From Trichosporon coremiiforme (lineage: Eukaryota > Basidiomycota > Tremellomycetes > Trichosporonales > Trichosporonaceae), in the NCBI GenBank assembly GCA_039545355.1, contig BCJJ01000005.1, positions 433,008 to 497,007 of the forward strand: 64,000 bases of DNA. Direction: 5' to 3'. The notes under the pieces are model-generated. The model did not search any database. It saw nothing but the letters and a program-made list of their open reading frames with translations, and was not told the origin of the DNA. The position numbers were made by a program, and so were the translations under genes. Position 1 is the stretch's first letter. Every line of letters starts with the position of its first letter. Positions 11,460 to 22,595 of the stretch are shown here, piece after piece.

Positions 11460-14400
11460 TTACGCCGCCGCCGCCGCCGCCGCCGCCTCGCCCTCCTTGC
11501 CGTTCTGGCCAGTCTGATGCGACTCGAGCGCAGCGTCAGCCTTCGACAGGTCATGCTCAGACAGCTTGCGTCCGCCAGACGGCGTCATCGTGCCCGAAAT
11601 CGCCGATGCAAGCGAGTCGGACCGCTTCCTCGGCTTGAGCGTAAGAGGGAACGGGTAGTGGTTCTCGTCGTCGTCGTCATCGTTGATGCCCTTCCAGTCT
11701 GATCGTCAGTTAAAGTCCTCCCCATGTGAACTCACTCTTCGCGCCCATGTAGTCGCTCGTGCCCAGATGGGCCATCTCCTCCGTCAGAGTCGCATAATCG
11801 CCAGGCGTCATCATGCCAGAGCGGTAACCCTTCGGGCTGCCTGGAGCCGAGAGGGGAGCGCCAACGCGGCGTACGCCCGTGAACTCGGGCTCGTCGTCGT
11901 TGAAGGAGTCGGGGTAGGCGCGGCGCAGCGCGAGCTGGCGCGCCTTGGCGTACTCCAGACCGAGCGACTTCCAGTCGAGTAACTCGGACAGACGCTCGGT
12001 GCGGTTACGCTGGTTGATACGCTGGCGGCGCGACTTCATCGTGAAGCTGCACAGCTGGTTCGTGAGCTGCTCGACAGAGTCCTCAACGCCCTTGGATCGG
12101 CGGTCGACAATGTAGCAGCCGTAGTCCTCGGGCGACTCGAGCAGGTCCTCCATGAAACAGCCGAAACCGGAGAGGTTGGTCGTCACGTTCGGAATACCCA
12201 TGACCGTGCACTCGGCAGGGGTGTAACCGAAGGGCTCGTAGTAGGAGGGGAAGACACCGAGGTGACAGCCACGAACAAACTCCTCGTAGTCGAGACCGAG
12301 AATCGGGTTGTTCGAGTTCAGGAACTCGGGGTGGAAGACAACCTTGACGCGGTCGGAGGTGCGGTTGAACAGCTGAACGCGGCGGATCTGGTTCAGGATC
12401 GGGTCGTTGGCGTCGTCCTGCATGTTGTGGGTGACAACGGGCGGGAGCGAGTTGCGCTTGAGCGCGAACACGCGACGCTTCAGCAGGATGCGGTCCTCCT
12501 CCGACATGAGGTCCTCGGCGTTGGGCACCTCGGTTCCGTGGACGCCCTGGTAACGGGCGGCGTGGTCGTAGATTCGGTCACCAATGCGCTTCGTGATCTG
12601 GCCGACGACGTCCTTGAGCTGGCCGTTGACGGCCTGGCCCTTGAGCGCCTCAATCGTGTACGAGTTCGTGGCGGCCGGCATGATGATGAAAGCGACGACG
12701 GTCATCTTCGAGTTCATCTTCTTCAGGCGGTAGTTGAGACGAGCGAGCGATTCGATGAACATGTCGACACCCTTATTCCTGAACTCGTAGCGACCAGCGG
12801 TGAACATGTAGACCGTGTTGTCGAGGTCAAAGTCGTAGTGGCCGTAGAAGTGGCCGCGCACAAACTCGTTGATCTTCTCCTTCGACTTGACGTGCAGGTT
12901 CTGGAACTCGTGCATAGCGGCAAACTTCTTGACGTTGAGACCGTTGGGAAGCACTCCGTCGGGCTTGCGCTTCAGCAGATGCTCACTCTCGAACGCCGTG
13001 ATGTGCGAGACGGTCGTGAAGACATCGGCGCAGTGCGCAGCAGATCGCTCAATGCAGTAGCTGGCGTTAGTTAAGTGTCCAGCACCTTCACGCTTACCGG
13101 TGGTAGATTCCACGCTTGCCAGCCTCGTGATCGACGTCAAAGTACTGCAGGTTGTTGTAAAAGTCGACATCGCCGGCGCAGAGGTAACGACCGAGAAGAG
13201 TGGCGTGGGTGGTGAAGATGGTGGTGACATCGATGTGACGCTTGCGGCAAAGCGGGATCGCGAGACCAGCCTGCCACTCGTGGAAGTGGGCGACGATGGC
13301 CTTGTCGAGGCAACGTGCGGAGAACTCGCCGAGGAACCAAGCAACCATGTAGCCGAACAGGAGCGTCTCGTTGGTCTCGTGGTCGTTGGGCGGCGTAGGA
13401 ATACCGGCGACGTTCCAGAGGTCGGCCTTCCACTCGTCCAGGCGGTTGTAGACGCTTCCAGTGTCGAACAGGAGGACACGGGGAGCGCCCTCAATCAGCC
13501 AACGACCGTAGATGTAAACTAGGGTCACAGGTTAAGTCGAACGAGTGGTGCCACAAACGAGGCCGTGAACTGTCGACCTCGCTGCAACCACGAATAACTC
13601 ATGCATATGCATGTTTCTTGCTCTATAAACAGTTGTTCCACGTGCATGGGAGTCTTGGTAACCTATATACGAAGCATGGTGCACCTGGGATCAATACTTA
13701 ATGTGTCCTCCATTAGCAGAGATGGTGTCCTTGATCCTGTTAGGCATGGACATGATAAGTCGGTCGATCTCATTCTGATCATAGGTGTTCCAGAGCTCCG
13801 TAGCGGCAGCGAATAGCCCCTCCTGGGTGGTGGGACGAGGGTTGAGACGGGCCAGGCGGCGCTTGAGGTTGCTCCAAAGGTTCTCAATGGGGTTGAGGCA
13901 AGGAGAGCAGGGAGGGTGAGGCAGGAAGCGCATGCCAAGTTGCTCTGCCTTGCCACGGGTGGCCTTGGCTGTGTGGACGACAGCGTTGTCCTCTACAACC
14001 CAGGGCAAGCCATAACCACGCCACTGAGTCTTGACACGCTTCCAGCAATCAAACAACTCCTTCTCAGTCACCTGGGTGCGATAGATGGCCGCATTGACTC
14101 CCTTGCGCTTGGAGGTCGACTGGGAGGTGTCAAACCACACCAGCTTCGACTTGCCGCCATACCAGATAGCCCCCCAGCACATAATCGACCCACAGCTCGA
14201 TCTGAAGGTGTACTGGATGTACCTGAGTGTCAGCACTCTTCCACAGCATGTAGAACGTCAGGAAAGACACTCACCGCTCATTGGCACGGTCAGAACCGAT
14301 GGGGCGCGTCACATATGCTCTGTGGAGCTGGTCAATGTAGAGAGGGACCTCGTCACAGAAGATCACCTTCCTCCACTCTTGGAAGAGTCGCTGCTGCTCA

Positions 14401-15624
14401 AGAGCATAAGCGAGACGCTTCTCCTTGTGAAGGGGGCTTAGATACGGCCGCACAAGAGCCACAAAGCGGCCATAACCAAGCTGGCGACGTGCACGGCGCA
14501 GAGTCATGAGAGAGAGGACAATGTCTCTGTCTGCAAGAGTGTCCAACACCTCACGATTGCTGGCGAAGGGCTGAGCCTCAAAGACCTCGTAGATCGCTCT
14601 GAGGTTGTCGGGAGTGAGCTTGGTGTGGCTGCGGGGGATGCGGATCCCCTGGACAGGGTTCAGAACAGCCAGAGCAGGTGGAATGAGAGCCTGGAGGCGA
14701 GCTAACATCACACAGTAACCCACAGTGCTCTTGGCGATGTTGTACTCCCAGGCGACAGAGGAATAGCTGCGGTAGCGAGCCAAGGACGCAATCTTGGCGC
14801 GGCGGCGAGGTGTGAGGCAAGGGCGAGGCATAGCTGCAAGTTCTGATGAGGTAGAGCTGTTGTGGAAGAGAAGTGGCACTCAAGGAGGCTTATATGCCAC
14901 AAAGATGGACAGTCGGACGGACTCCGCTGCCGATATGCATGGTTTCGACTCAATTCTTGGATTTTCCAAAAGCCCAGCTTCGGAGCTTGATACATGAAAG
15001 ATTTGGGGCAAGCACAGGCCTCGGTGGCTGAGATCTAGGGCGATAAGGAGGGTGGTGACATGCAGCTTTATTGTGGTGGTGTGGTGGCCAGTATGCACGG
15101 TGCGCTCTGCAGCTCCATTTGTCCGAGCTGCCAAGCATTCCTTTCGGCTCTACGCGGAGTTTCTAGGCATAAAGAGTACCGTTGCATGAGTTATGGATCA
15201 GAACATGAGCCACGGCGAGGTTGACGATGACGGGACCGTGCGCATCCGTTCGACTTAACCTGTGACCCTAGTTTACTTGATGCCGCCGTCCTTCATAGCC
15301 CGGAGAGTGTCGGCCATCGGTCCGGGCTCACTGGATACGTCAGGTGCTGTTTTACAGTTGGGTGACTCACGGCTCCTCGGACTCGACCTCCATGGGGGCC
15401 GTCTTGTAACTGAGGGGACCGATCAGGCAGTACCTGGGGCATCGTCAGCACACGCTCAGTGGGCGCTGTCGCAGCGCGCTCACTCACCGGTCTCCAAACT
15501 CCTTGACGGTCACGGGCACTTTGGTCTTGATGACGGTGTAGATACCGCCGACCTTGTTGGCGACCTCCCAGGCGCACTCGAAGAGCAGCGGGTTGTGGAC
15601 ATCACGGTGAACGGCGTCGGCCAT
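11460..15624 (-). CDS. GSY1: Glycogen synthase gene, split by a Tc1/mariner insertion
   Basis: Transfers glucose from UDP-glucose to growing glycogen in the cytosol (GT3 family). Exons are 15624-15488, 15433-15371, 15330-15274 continuing at 13514-13098, 13060-11736 and 11698-11460. The N-terminus [16 protein letters not shown] and the UDP-glucose loop [16 protein letters not shown] match yeast Gsy. [33 protein letters not shown] and the Arg-rich [15 protein letters not shown] (glucose-6-phosphate regulation) are also clear. The tail carries phosphorylatable Ser and ends in seven Ala from a GCG run. Exon 3 is broken between 15274 and 13514 by a transposon with a TA duplication. Deleting the element and one TA gives [14 protein letters not shown] in frame, as in yeast. 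No other lesion is seen, so the insertion looks recent. As read here, the allele cannot make full-length enzyme. Confidence 0.93.
13517..13543 (+). repeat. Left terminal inverted repeat of the Tc1/mariner element
   Basis: 27 bp, AACTAGGGTCACAGG then TTAAGTCGAACG, identical to the reverse complement of 15247-15273. Confidence 0.95.
13691..14831 (-). CDS. Tc1/mariner transposase, DD34E, one intron
   Basis: Cuts and pastes the surrounding element. Exon 1 (14831-14275) and exon 2 (14222-13691) are joined over a 52-nt intron (GTGAGT to CTGACACTCAG), giving about 362 residues, a usual Tc1 length. The N-terminal part has two helix-turn-helix-like regions (from [15 protein letters not shown] and [20 protein letters not shown]). 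The catalytic core shows the first Asp in VIFCDEV, the second in VVEDNA and the Glu in NPIENLW, with 34 residues between the last two. No stop or frameshift interrupts it. The first in-frame ATG is at 14831. The intron has the same CTRAC..AG form as host genes, so the element is adapted to this kind of host. Confidence 0.93.
15247..15273 (-). repeat. Right terminal inverted repeat of the Tc1/mariner element
   Basis: Perfect inverted copy of 13517-13543, followed by the TA duplication at 15274-15275. Confidence 0.95.
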
Positions 15625-15988
15625 GATGGGAAACGGGGAAGGCGGTAAGGGTGAGGAAGGTTAAGGGGTTGCGGTCGATGACGCAGGTGGGAGTGGATGC
15701 GGGAGATTGGGTAGAGATAGGCGAGGATGAGACGAATGGAGAAGGCGGCGATAGAGAAGTGATCTGGCTGTTAGCCTGACGACTTCGTGAGTGTGCAGCA
15801 GAGTGAGAGTGCGAGTGAGGATGATGACGAGCGGGCGATGTGAGCGGCGTCCGGAGGAGCAGAGTGGGCGGCGTTGAGTCAAGCCTCCTTCCAGCCAGCT
15901 GGCGAGCGAGCAAGGTGCCAGCCCCTTCTGTCATCTGGCGGCTGGGCTGACGCCCGCTTGATCAGGGTTCACCGGGGTGATGCGGAGC

Positions 15989-16011
15989 GTGTGTGTGCGT
16001 GTGTGTGTGTG
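15989..16011. repeat. GT microsatellite
   Basis: GT dinucleotide run with one CG interruption, about 370 bp upstream of the glycogen synthase ATG. Confidence 0.85.
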
Positions 16012-16073
16012 ATGAGTGCGAAGGGGCGTCAGTCGTTGTTCAAGCACTTACAGAGGGGAGAGGTAGGGAAGCG

Positions 16074-16098
16074 GATGAGGATGAGGATGAGGATGAGA
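16074..16098. repeat. GATGAG hexanucleotide repeat
   Basis: About four copies of GATGAG in the upstream region of glycogen synthase. Confidence 0.85.
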
Positions 16099-16162
16099 TG
16101 GAGAGAGATGATGAGGAAGGGAGAAGAGATGAAGAGGACAGGGAGGACAAGGCTGCGGCAGT

Positions 16163-16190
16163 GGTGAGGGGTGAGGGGTGAGGGGTGAGC
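16163..16190 (+). promoter_or_regulatory. Tandem AGGGG (STRE-like) cluster upstream of glycogen synthase
   Basis: The 7-bp unit GTGAGGG is repeated so that AGGGG occurs three times, with a further AGGGG near 16054. AGGGG is the core of the yeast stress-response element found before glycogen genes. That it works here is inference; it may be only a simple repeat. Confidence 0.3.
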
Positions 16191-17429
16191 GGAGGGTGAA
16201 GCCGACCGACATGGCAGGTGAGCAGGTGAGCTGGGGATCGTTCCGCGAGCGTGCCTGATTGCTGCCTGCGGGTCCTCTGGTCTCCTGGTGGTGCGGTGGT
16301 CCTGCGCTGGCGACCCTTACATCATAGGTCGCTGGCAGATGACCATAAGCAGTAGTCGCCCTGCGATCCCTGGTGCCCCGTACGGCGCCTGGTGGGGCAG
16401 CGAACCAGAAGTCACCCACACCCATCCACGCCGTGACCAGTCCTTTGTCATTCTCATGCATGGTCTCGAGTCCCCATCCGGCTATAGCAATCAGTGGAGC
16501 GGCAGCGGCTACGGGTGCCTGCTAGCATAAAATTTATGCCTCGGGGACGCCCGCGAGGTCGACGACTCGTGTGATCGTGCACATACGCAGGTGCATTGTG
16601 CAGAGTGTAACAGCGTGTGATGAAATTTGCAGGACCCGCACAGACCATGCAAAGATGTGGGGACATGATCCACCGAGATGAGACCGGTAGAAAGACAAGG
16701 CTAAAGCGGCAGAACGAAGCGGCCTCCACTCGGTCAGGCAGTCAACGGCGACTGCGACGAAGCCCAGCCTGGGCCTGGCTGCACCTGGCACCTGACGGCT
16801 TGAGGCGGCTTCAGGTGCTGGCTCAGCCATACAGTGGGACCAGCACCGGCACTGCACGGCACATCCGGCTTGCGCCCCTACATGCACGGCCACAAACGGC
16901 CCGCTTTTTCCTGTATCGTTTCAAGCGCTGCTCGCGATCCGTCCCCCAACGCTTCATTCACCTCTGGAAAGATTTTCACCGTCATCGAGTAGCAGCTACC
17001 AGACGCATCTGTGATCGCTGATGCTCGCTCGCCGCGTTCCCCGCGCCCAGACTGAAAAGCATCAGATCCCGGGCTTGGCGCAGTCACGCCCCTAGTCCCC
17101 GCGCTACCGAGCAAGCGCGGACGATGATCACGAGCCGCATCTCGGTCTACTATGTCACGTGCAGGAACGCGTTCCGTACTCGCGTGCTGCCTACGTGCTT
17201 TCGGCGTGGTCCAGTCTCCCACGCCACCCCAACTCATGGCGTAATGTCCACAGTGTGGCCCCGATATTTTGAGCGGCGCAGCATCGAGAAGCGATCGGCG
17301 TAGGTCGGAGCAACCCTGTAGACGTCTTCCCTCGTGATCGTCGTCTTCGCATTCTCCTCTTCTCTTACAGCAGTACTCTCGACCGCAGAGTCGACATTTA
17401 CTCACATCGTTCACGATAATGGAGCCACG

Positions 17430-18377
17430 ATGATCACCGAGCTCGACTCCGATTCGGGCTGGAGCCTCTCGTCCTACTCCTCCAGTGCGACGCTGTATAA
17501 TGCCTCTTCCTTATCTCTCGTCAAACTCCCGCTCTCGGCGTCGCCTTCCCCCTCGGTGTCACGGTGTTCGTCCGAACCCTCTCCAGGACCTCTGCAACCT
17601 CTCCCGACTGAGCTCCTCGTGCTCATCCTGGGTCATCTCGACCGAACATCGCTCTCCTCCTGCCTCCGCGTAAACAGCGTCTTCGCGAGCGTCGCCTTCC
17701 CCCTTCTCTACCGCCGCTTATCTCTGGGTGAAGGTCCCTGGCCAAGCTTTCAGAACGCCTCCGCAGCTGTGCCATGGTATCTGAACCGCGGCATGCTGGT
17801 GCACTTTGTGCGCGTGCTGGAGCTGAGCCCGCATTCGCTTGCCCGGTGTCGAGACTCGGGCGGATGGACGACGAGCCTACCCCCATTGCCAGCGCATACG
17901 GTCCGGATCAACTTTGGACTCACGCCGTTGCCGTACCACCCCGAAGGTGCTGAGTGCGACAGTCCCCTGCCGTGCGCGGCCCTTCGACATGTTCGTCCAC
18001 AACGCCTTATTCTGCGGTTATCCACCGCCGAGGTGCCACGGACGGCTATCAATGCCACTGAAGTCGTGCTGGTCTTGCATGGACACGTGAAGGGCGCCGC
18101 AAGTCTGAGGCATCTGCCCAGGAAGTGTGGTCGCGTCACTGTCGTGGTGGTCGGAACGCTGGAGCAGGAAACGGCGGAGAGTCTGCTGAATGCGACGAGG
18201 ACCTGGGCGCGCAGGGAGCTGCCGTGGGCAAAACCACGGCACGCCGAGCTCGTCGGGTTGACGCAGAAGAGGGTGGACGAGGGGAGGATTGCGCTTCTTC
18301 CTATGCGGGAGTGGGTGAGGAGCAACGATTGGCGGGACGTGTTGTCGACGGGGGACGCCAGGTCATGGTTGCGATAG
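17430..18377 (+). CDS. F-box protein
   Basis: A single-exon gene of about 315 residues. After a Ser-rich start (MITELDSDSGWSLSSYSS) an F-box follows at about residues 60-100: PLPTELLVLILGHLDRTSLS, then CLRVNSVFASVAFPLLYRRL, with the expected LP, L, and C..V spacing. F-boxes bind Skp1 and bring substrates to SCF ubiquitin ligases. The C-terminal 200 residues should bind the substrate but show no repeats I can name (no clear WD40 or LRR); they resemble the long fungal F-box families of unknown target. The open frame extends upstream to a GTG, but the first in-frame ATG is at 17430. It converges with the MFS gene, with 117 bp between stops. Confidence 0.75.
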   Translation: MITELDSDSGWSLSSYSSSATLYNASSLSLVKLPLSASPSPSVSRCSSEPSPGPLQPLPTELLVLILGHLDRTSLSSCLRVNSVFASVAFPLLYRRLSLGEGPWPSFQNASAAVPWYLNRGMLVHFVRVLELSPHSLARCRDSGGWTTSLPPLPAHTVRINFGLTPLPYHPEGAECDSPLPCAALRHVRPQRLILRLSTAEVPRTAINATEVVLVLHGHVKGAASLRHLPRKCGRVTVVVVGTLEQETAESLLNATRTWARRELPWAKPRHAELVGLTQKRVDEGRIALLPMREWVRSNDWRDVLSTGDARSWLR

Positions 18378-18494
18378 ACATCTACATTCTTGTATCAGTA
18401 ATCTTACATTTTACATATCATTTTGAGCTTCATGCACTTCTAACCATTAATCCGTACAAAGTCCCTTCCCTTCTAATCTACCCCCATGCGTCCC

Positions 18495-20387
18495 TCATCG
18501 CCGCCTGGGTCGTGGCATCTGCACAGGCAATAGCACAGCGAAAGCGAGGAACGCAATGATGCCGTCGAGCGCGAAGATGAGTCTCGGTTTGTTCGCCTCC
18601 GAAAGCAGCGCGAAGAAGTAACTGAACAGCGAGATGGTGATGACTTGGCCGAACTTCTCAATCAACGCGATGCCGGAGAGCACGTTGGATTTGTCCGTGT
18701 TGCTGATACCTCCCCTCACTGTCCGCTTTCTCCTCCTCTCGGCATCCTCGCCCTCCCGCTCCTCCGAGCCCTCCGAACCCTCCGTTCCACCGTATCCCCT
18801 CTCACCCTCCCCGTTCTCGAGGAGCGGTCGTCGCTCGCCCTCTTCCGTCGAGTCGGTCGAGTCGGTCGAGTCGTATGACGGGGGCAAAGCAGCAGCCGCA
18901 AACTCGAGAATAACTCCCTTAACCGCCGGACTCGTGCCTGACGCAAAAGGCAAAACGACAGCCGCAGCATACATGTGCCAAGCCCTGTTCGCCAACGAAA
19001 CACACGAGGTGAGCAAGCCGTCAAGCAGAATGCTGTACTTCAGGAAGAGGAGGTCGAATTTCGCACCCGGGACGCGGGTCGGTTCGAGCACGAGCTCGAG
19101 TTCCCCGTCGGCGTCCCTCTCTTCTTCGACTAATGTGGTTTCGCCCGAGGTGGAGGACTGCGCGCTGTTGCTCCTGCTGGGCGAGACGCTCCTCACTTTC
19201 CCTCCGCTTTTGACTGGGGGTGCGAGGCCGTTCTCAGCCTCATTCGGAGTGGGAGCCTCGGCGATGGGTTTTGAGCGCGGAGTTGAGGGCGACGACGGCA
19301 GCTGTTTAGCCGGCTTGGCTGGTGTCCAAGGCGTAGTCGTAGTGCTCGGAGTAGAGTCGGGGTGCTCGATGTACCACCTCCTGCCCCAAGAGATGATCTT
19401 GGGGAAACAAACAGAGAGGAAGAACGCGCGCACGACCAGCGTCAGACTGAGCATGTACCCGGACGTGTCCGGTTTGAAGCCGAAGACATTCGTCGCGACG
19501 AGCTGCAGCGCCATGGCAATATAACCCGTGGCGAGGACGGAGAGGAAAGTCCCGAGACCGAGGAAGAACATGGCCCAGTTCCTGCCTCCGTCCTCCGTCT
19601 TCGTCGGGAGGAACACGGCGAGCGGGGCGAGGAGGCTCTGCCTTGGTTTCTGCTCCTGCTTGTGTTCCGGAGCGATGTAGGGGAGGAAGAAAGCTCCGAA
19701 CAGGGTGCAGAAGACGAGGAATGCGAATGCCAAAACGAAGGGGGCAAGGCGGCCGACATAGTTGAACAGCACGCCTCCGACTGAGAACCCAATGCCAGAG
19801 CCGAGCATGAACACGCCACTCAAAATGCCGAATTGAGCAGTCCGCTCGCTCTCCTCGGCCAGAATGCTGATGAAACTGTTCGCGCAGAGCTGGAACCCGC
19901 CCCCACTCCCCAATGCGTTGAAGACCTGCGTCGCGATCGTGATGTCGATACCCGCGCTGCCTCCTGTAACCTGCGCGTAGATCTGGCACAGATTTCGCAG
20001 AGCCGCCCAGAACGTCTGCTGGAACATTGCAGCTTTCACGCCCCAGCGGGAAATCACCCAGGCACTCGTGAAGAGGTTCACGATTGTTCCCGCCACCGTC
20101 ATGGTGCTCATCATGGCGACGGACTTGGCCGTGGACGCATCGATGGCGGGGACGTTGCACATGTCCCCTCCTGGAGGGGAGGGCGGGACAGGATGCGAGA
20201 GGTAGTAATCCTCGCACGTCATGAGCTTGAACGAGTAGACGAGCGCGGTCTGCGTGAACCCGAACGTCATTGACATGAGCAAGGACGTGAAGTGCACCCG
20301 CGCGATGGGGCCGAAGGTGCGCCGCCGCGGCGAGGGCGTCACCAGGGCAGAGCGCTCGTCACCCGCCGACGAGGCCGAGGAGGACAT
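18495..20387 (-). CDS. Major facilitator superfamily transporter
   Basis: An intronless gene of about 630 residues. The N-terminal half has six likely membrane helices, including HFTSLLMSMTFGFTQTALVY, FILAEESERTAQFGILSGV as the inter-helix region, and GVFMLGSGIGFSVGGVLFNY. Motif-C-like GSGIGFSVGG and the AEESERTAQFGI segment are typical of MFS proteins of the TetA/DHA-like type. Two further helices (AMFFLGLGTFLSVLATGYIA and LSLTLVVRAFFLSVCFPKI) precede a long Ser/Pro/Glu-rich cytosolic loop, and the last helices (SGIALIEKFGQVITISLFSY onward) end in PRPRRR. Acidic low-complexity stretches such as STDSTDSTEEGE are unusual. The substrate is unknown; a multidrug or metabolite exporter is the general expectation. 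Confidence 0.82.
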   Translation of the reverse strand: MSSSASSAGDERSALVTPSPRRRTFGPIARVHFTSLLMSMTFGFTQTALVYSFKLMTCEDYYLSHPVPPSPPGGDMCNVPAIDASTAKSVAMMSTMTVAGTIVNLFTSAWVISRWGVKAAMFQQTFWAALRNLCQIYAQVTGGSAGIDITIATQVFNALGSGGGFQLCANSFISILAEESERTAQFGILSGVFMLGSGIGFSVGGVLFNYVGRLAPFVLAFAFLVFCTLFGAFFLPYIAPEHKQEQKPRQSLLAPLAVFLPTKTEDGGRNWAMFFLGLGTFLSVLATGYIAMALQLVATNVFGFKPDTSGYMLSLTLVVRAFFLSVCFPKIISWGRRWYIEHPDSTPSTTTTPWTPAKPAKQLPSSPSTPRSKPIAEAPTPNEAENGLAPPVKSGGKVRSVSPSRSNSAQSSTSGETTLVEEERDADGELELVLEPTRVPGAKFDLLFLKYSILLDGLLTSCVSLANRAWHMYAAAVVLPFASGTSPAVKGVILEFAAAALPPSYDSTDSTDSTEEGERRPLLENGEGERGYGGTEGSEGSEEREGEDAERRRKRTVRGGISNTDKSNVLSGIALIEKFGQVITISLFSYFFALLSEANKPRLIFALDGIIAFLAFAVLLPVQMPRPRRR

Positions 20388-22560
20388 CTGTTGTCAGCAT
20401 TTCAGGCGCTGGCGGAGCGATGGAGATGGCGGAGATGGCCGAGATGGCGGTCTTGTGGGAGCACGGCGAGATCGCAGAAGACGGTCGGAGCCATGCAGCC
20501 AGCTTAGACGCCACGACACCCAAGGCTAGCCCCGTCAGGGTGACTCACCGCAGCGTGGCTTCGCGGCTGGAGTTTGTTTTCCGGTATCCTTTTGATGGGT
20601 CTTCGTCTTTGAGCTGATCCTATGTTGTGATCGTCGTTACGGCCTGATCGTCGCTATCAGGATCGTCGATGGTGCGGCTGTCTGTTGGCGACGTCGCTGT
20701 TCCCGCCGTCGTGGTCGTGGTCGTGGAAAGAGAATGGAGGAAGAGGGGATGACTGGAGCGATGGTCAGCGATGGATAAACGACAGATGCGTATAGAGCTG
20801 GACAGTTGGAGAGCGCATGGAGAATCCGAACTCCACACAGCAAGCGGCGCTCACCGCTCGGCACTCCCGGCACTCGCAGCGTGGATCCATCGTGTACTCG
20901 GCGTTCTCACGTGTTGTGGGTTGCCCAGACCCTCGTTTGGCTCGCTTGGGTGGACCATGGCGGAACTCGCCGCACTCACCGCACTCGCCGCACGACTCTC
21001 CGCTCACCGGGCGCGCGCTTGGGTGCTGGGCCCCACTCTGCGCGTGCCCGCGTGACGGCTGATTGCCGCGATCTGCCAGATCCTCATTCGCTGCATCCGC
21101 TGATACTCGACTCTGCTTCATGCGAACTTGTCTGCGTCGTGATTGCATAGTAGAGCAGGAGGATATACGAAGTGGCGACTTGCATGCAGAATTCAGCACC
21201 CGTCATTCCGCCCACGCCCCTCCTGCATACCGCTTCTGCCGTGTATGCCGTGTCTGCCGGTGATTGCCCACTGACCCTCGCCTATTTCTGGTATCGGTGT
21301 CCCCGGGGCCGTCCAATGTTTCTATACGCGGACGGCGAATGGCACGCATGGACAAGCTAGCCAAGAAAACTAGTCGGTATCCGCCAGTCTGGATTCCGTT
21401 GACCGTGTGGGTCAGCGTGAGGCGCCCCAGACGTCGTCGGTCTCCGTCGCTTCAGCTTCTTTGCTAGACCCATCAAGCGGCGACTTGCGCGAAACATTGA
21501 GCACAAAGAATAAGAGCCATACAGCCGTGAGCGTGACCTCGTGACATACACGAGCGGCCAAGCGCGAGTGAACAGTGGAATCCAACTCCGAGCTCCGGCC
21601 CACTCCTCCATCGCTCCTCGCCGCTTCGTCCCCCGCCGCTGTTGCTGATCAAGTGACGGATCAAGTGATCCGTGGATCTGGATTACGGTATGCGGGCAGT
21701 ACTGGGTTCCGTTGGTACTTGCATCACATGTGACGCGGAACTCGGGCATGGACTGGAGTTGGCGCTGGAGTCTCCGCTGGATCACCAGAGCCCACGGCAA
21801 GAATGAGTGGGAGACGCCGCCTCGGTATGTATACCGAGGAATGCAGAGATGATCTCTTGGCCGTGGACATGCGGCGCGGAGATGGGCGCTGCTGCCCGCG
21901 AAGTCTCCGTCAGCTCTCCGTTTCTGATGGAGTACATAAGCTCAACGGAAGAGATCATGTGAGGTAAAGGACATCGCAGAAAACGCCGAAAGAACGTGCA
22001 GGTGATCAACGTCCACCATTCGGCATTCAGCGCTTGGCTGATAAATCTCTGGCGTTCAGCCGCTCGCTGAGTCAGTCGACGCGGCTAAGATGCGACACGG
22101 CTCCATCAAGTCACCTGACTCGTCGTGGGCAGGTCGAAGCCGAGACCTTGCTCTTCGACCATCGAGGTACGCCGTCTTATCCGAATGATGAGCGGTTGGC
22201 AGGTAACCGCCGATGTCTCGGCCAACTGCCGTCAAGGCTTCGGCGCATCTCTGGGGCATTTCTGGTGATTTGTCAGGTGAACCTTTGTCAGACGGAGGCG
22301 TATGACAGGGGTCAGCGGCCAGATGGGCTGCTGTCTTAAGAATGAGGTGCTTGATTGTGAGGTATAGAGAGTGGGAGGCTCAACGAAAGGATGAATGAGG
22401 CGCAAGCGGGAGGAATGCGACGTCTGGATGTGGCCGATGGCGCTTGATTTGTGTGCAATCAACGGGCAATTGGTTCATTAGGCAACTCGACAACGCCTAT
22501 TGTCCCTTCTTCCACTGACTCAGTGAGCCAACCGCAGTTGCCCTCAACACTACTGTAAAC

Positions 22561-22595
22561 GCGCCTGAAGCGCCTGAAGCGCCTGACGCGCCTGA
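22561..22595. repeat. 9-bp tandem repeat, unit GCGCCTGAA
   Basis: Nearly four copies with slight variation. Confidence 0.8.

Larger units (their letters stand above)
13517..15273 (-). mobile_element. Complete Tc1/mariner DNA transposon inside glycogen synthase
   Basis: A 1,757-bp element bounded by TA dinucleotides (13515-13516 and 15274-15275). Its ends are perfect 27-bp inverted repeats beginning AACTAGGGTCACAGG. It holds one intact transposase gene and about 400 bp of non-coding sequence on the transposase's 5' side. Perfect ends, a clean TA duplication, an intact transposase and an otherwise undamaged host gene all argue for recent, perhaps ongoing, activity. Confidence 0.95.
15625..17429. 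other. Spacer with glycogen synthase and F-box promoters
   Basis: About 1.8 kb without a recognisable gene. Near the glycogen synthase start it holds three simple repeats, listed separately. No TATA box is obvious. Confidence 0.5.

Noticed and set aside
12262..13074. 270-codon plus-strand frame
   Set aside because: Antisense of glycogen synthase.
21357..21800. 147-codon minus-strand frame
   Set aside because: Composition is not protein-like and no motif is present.
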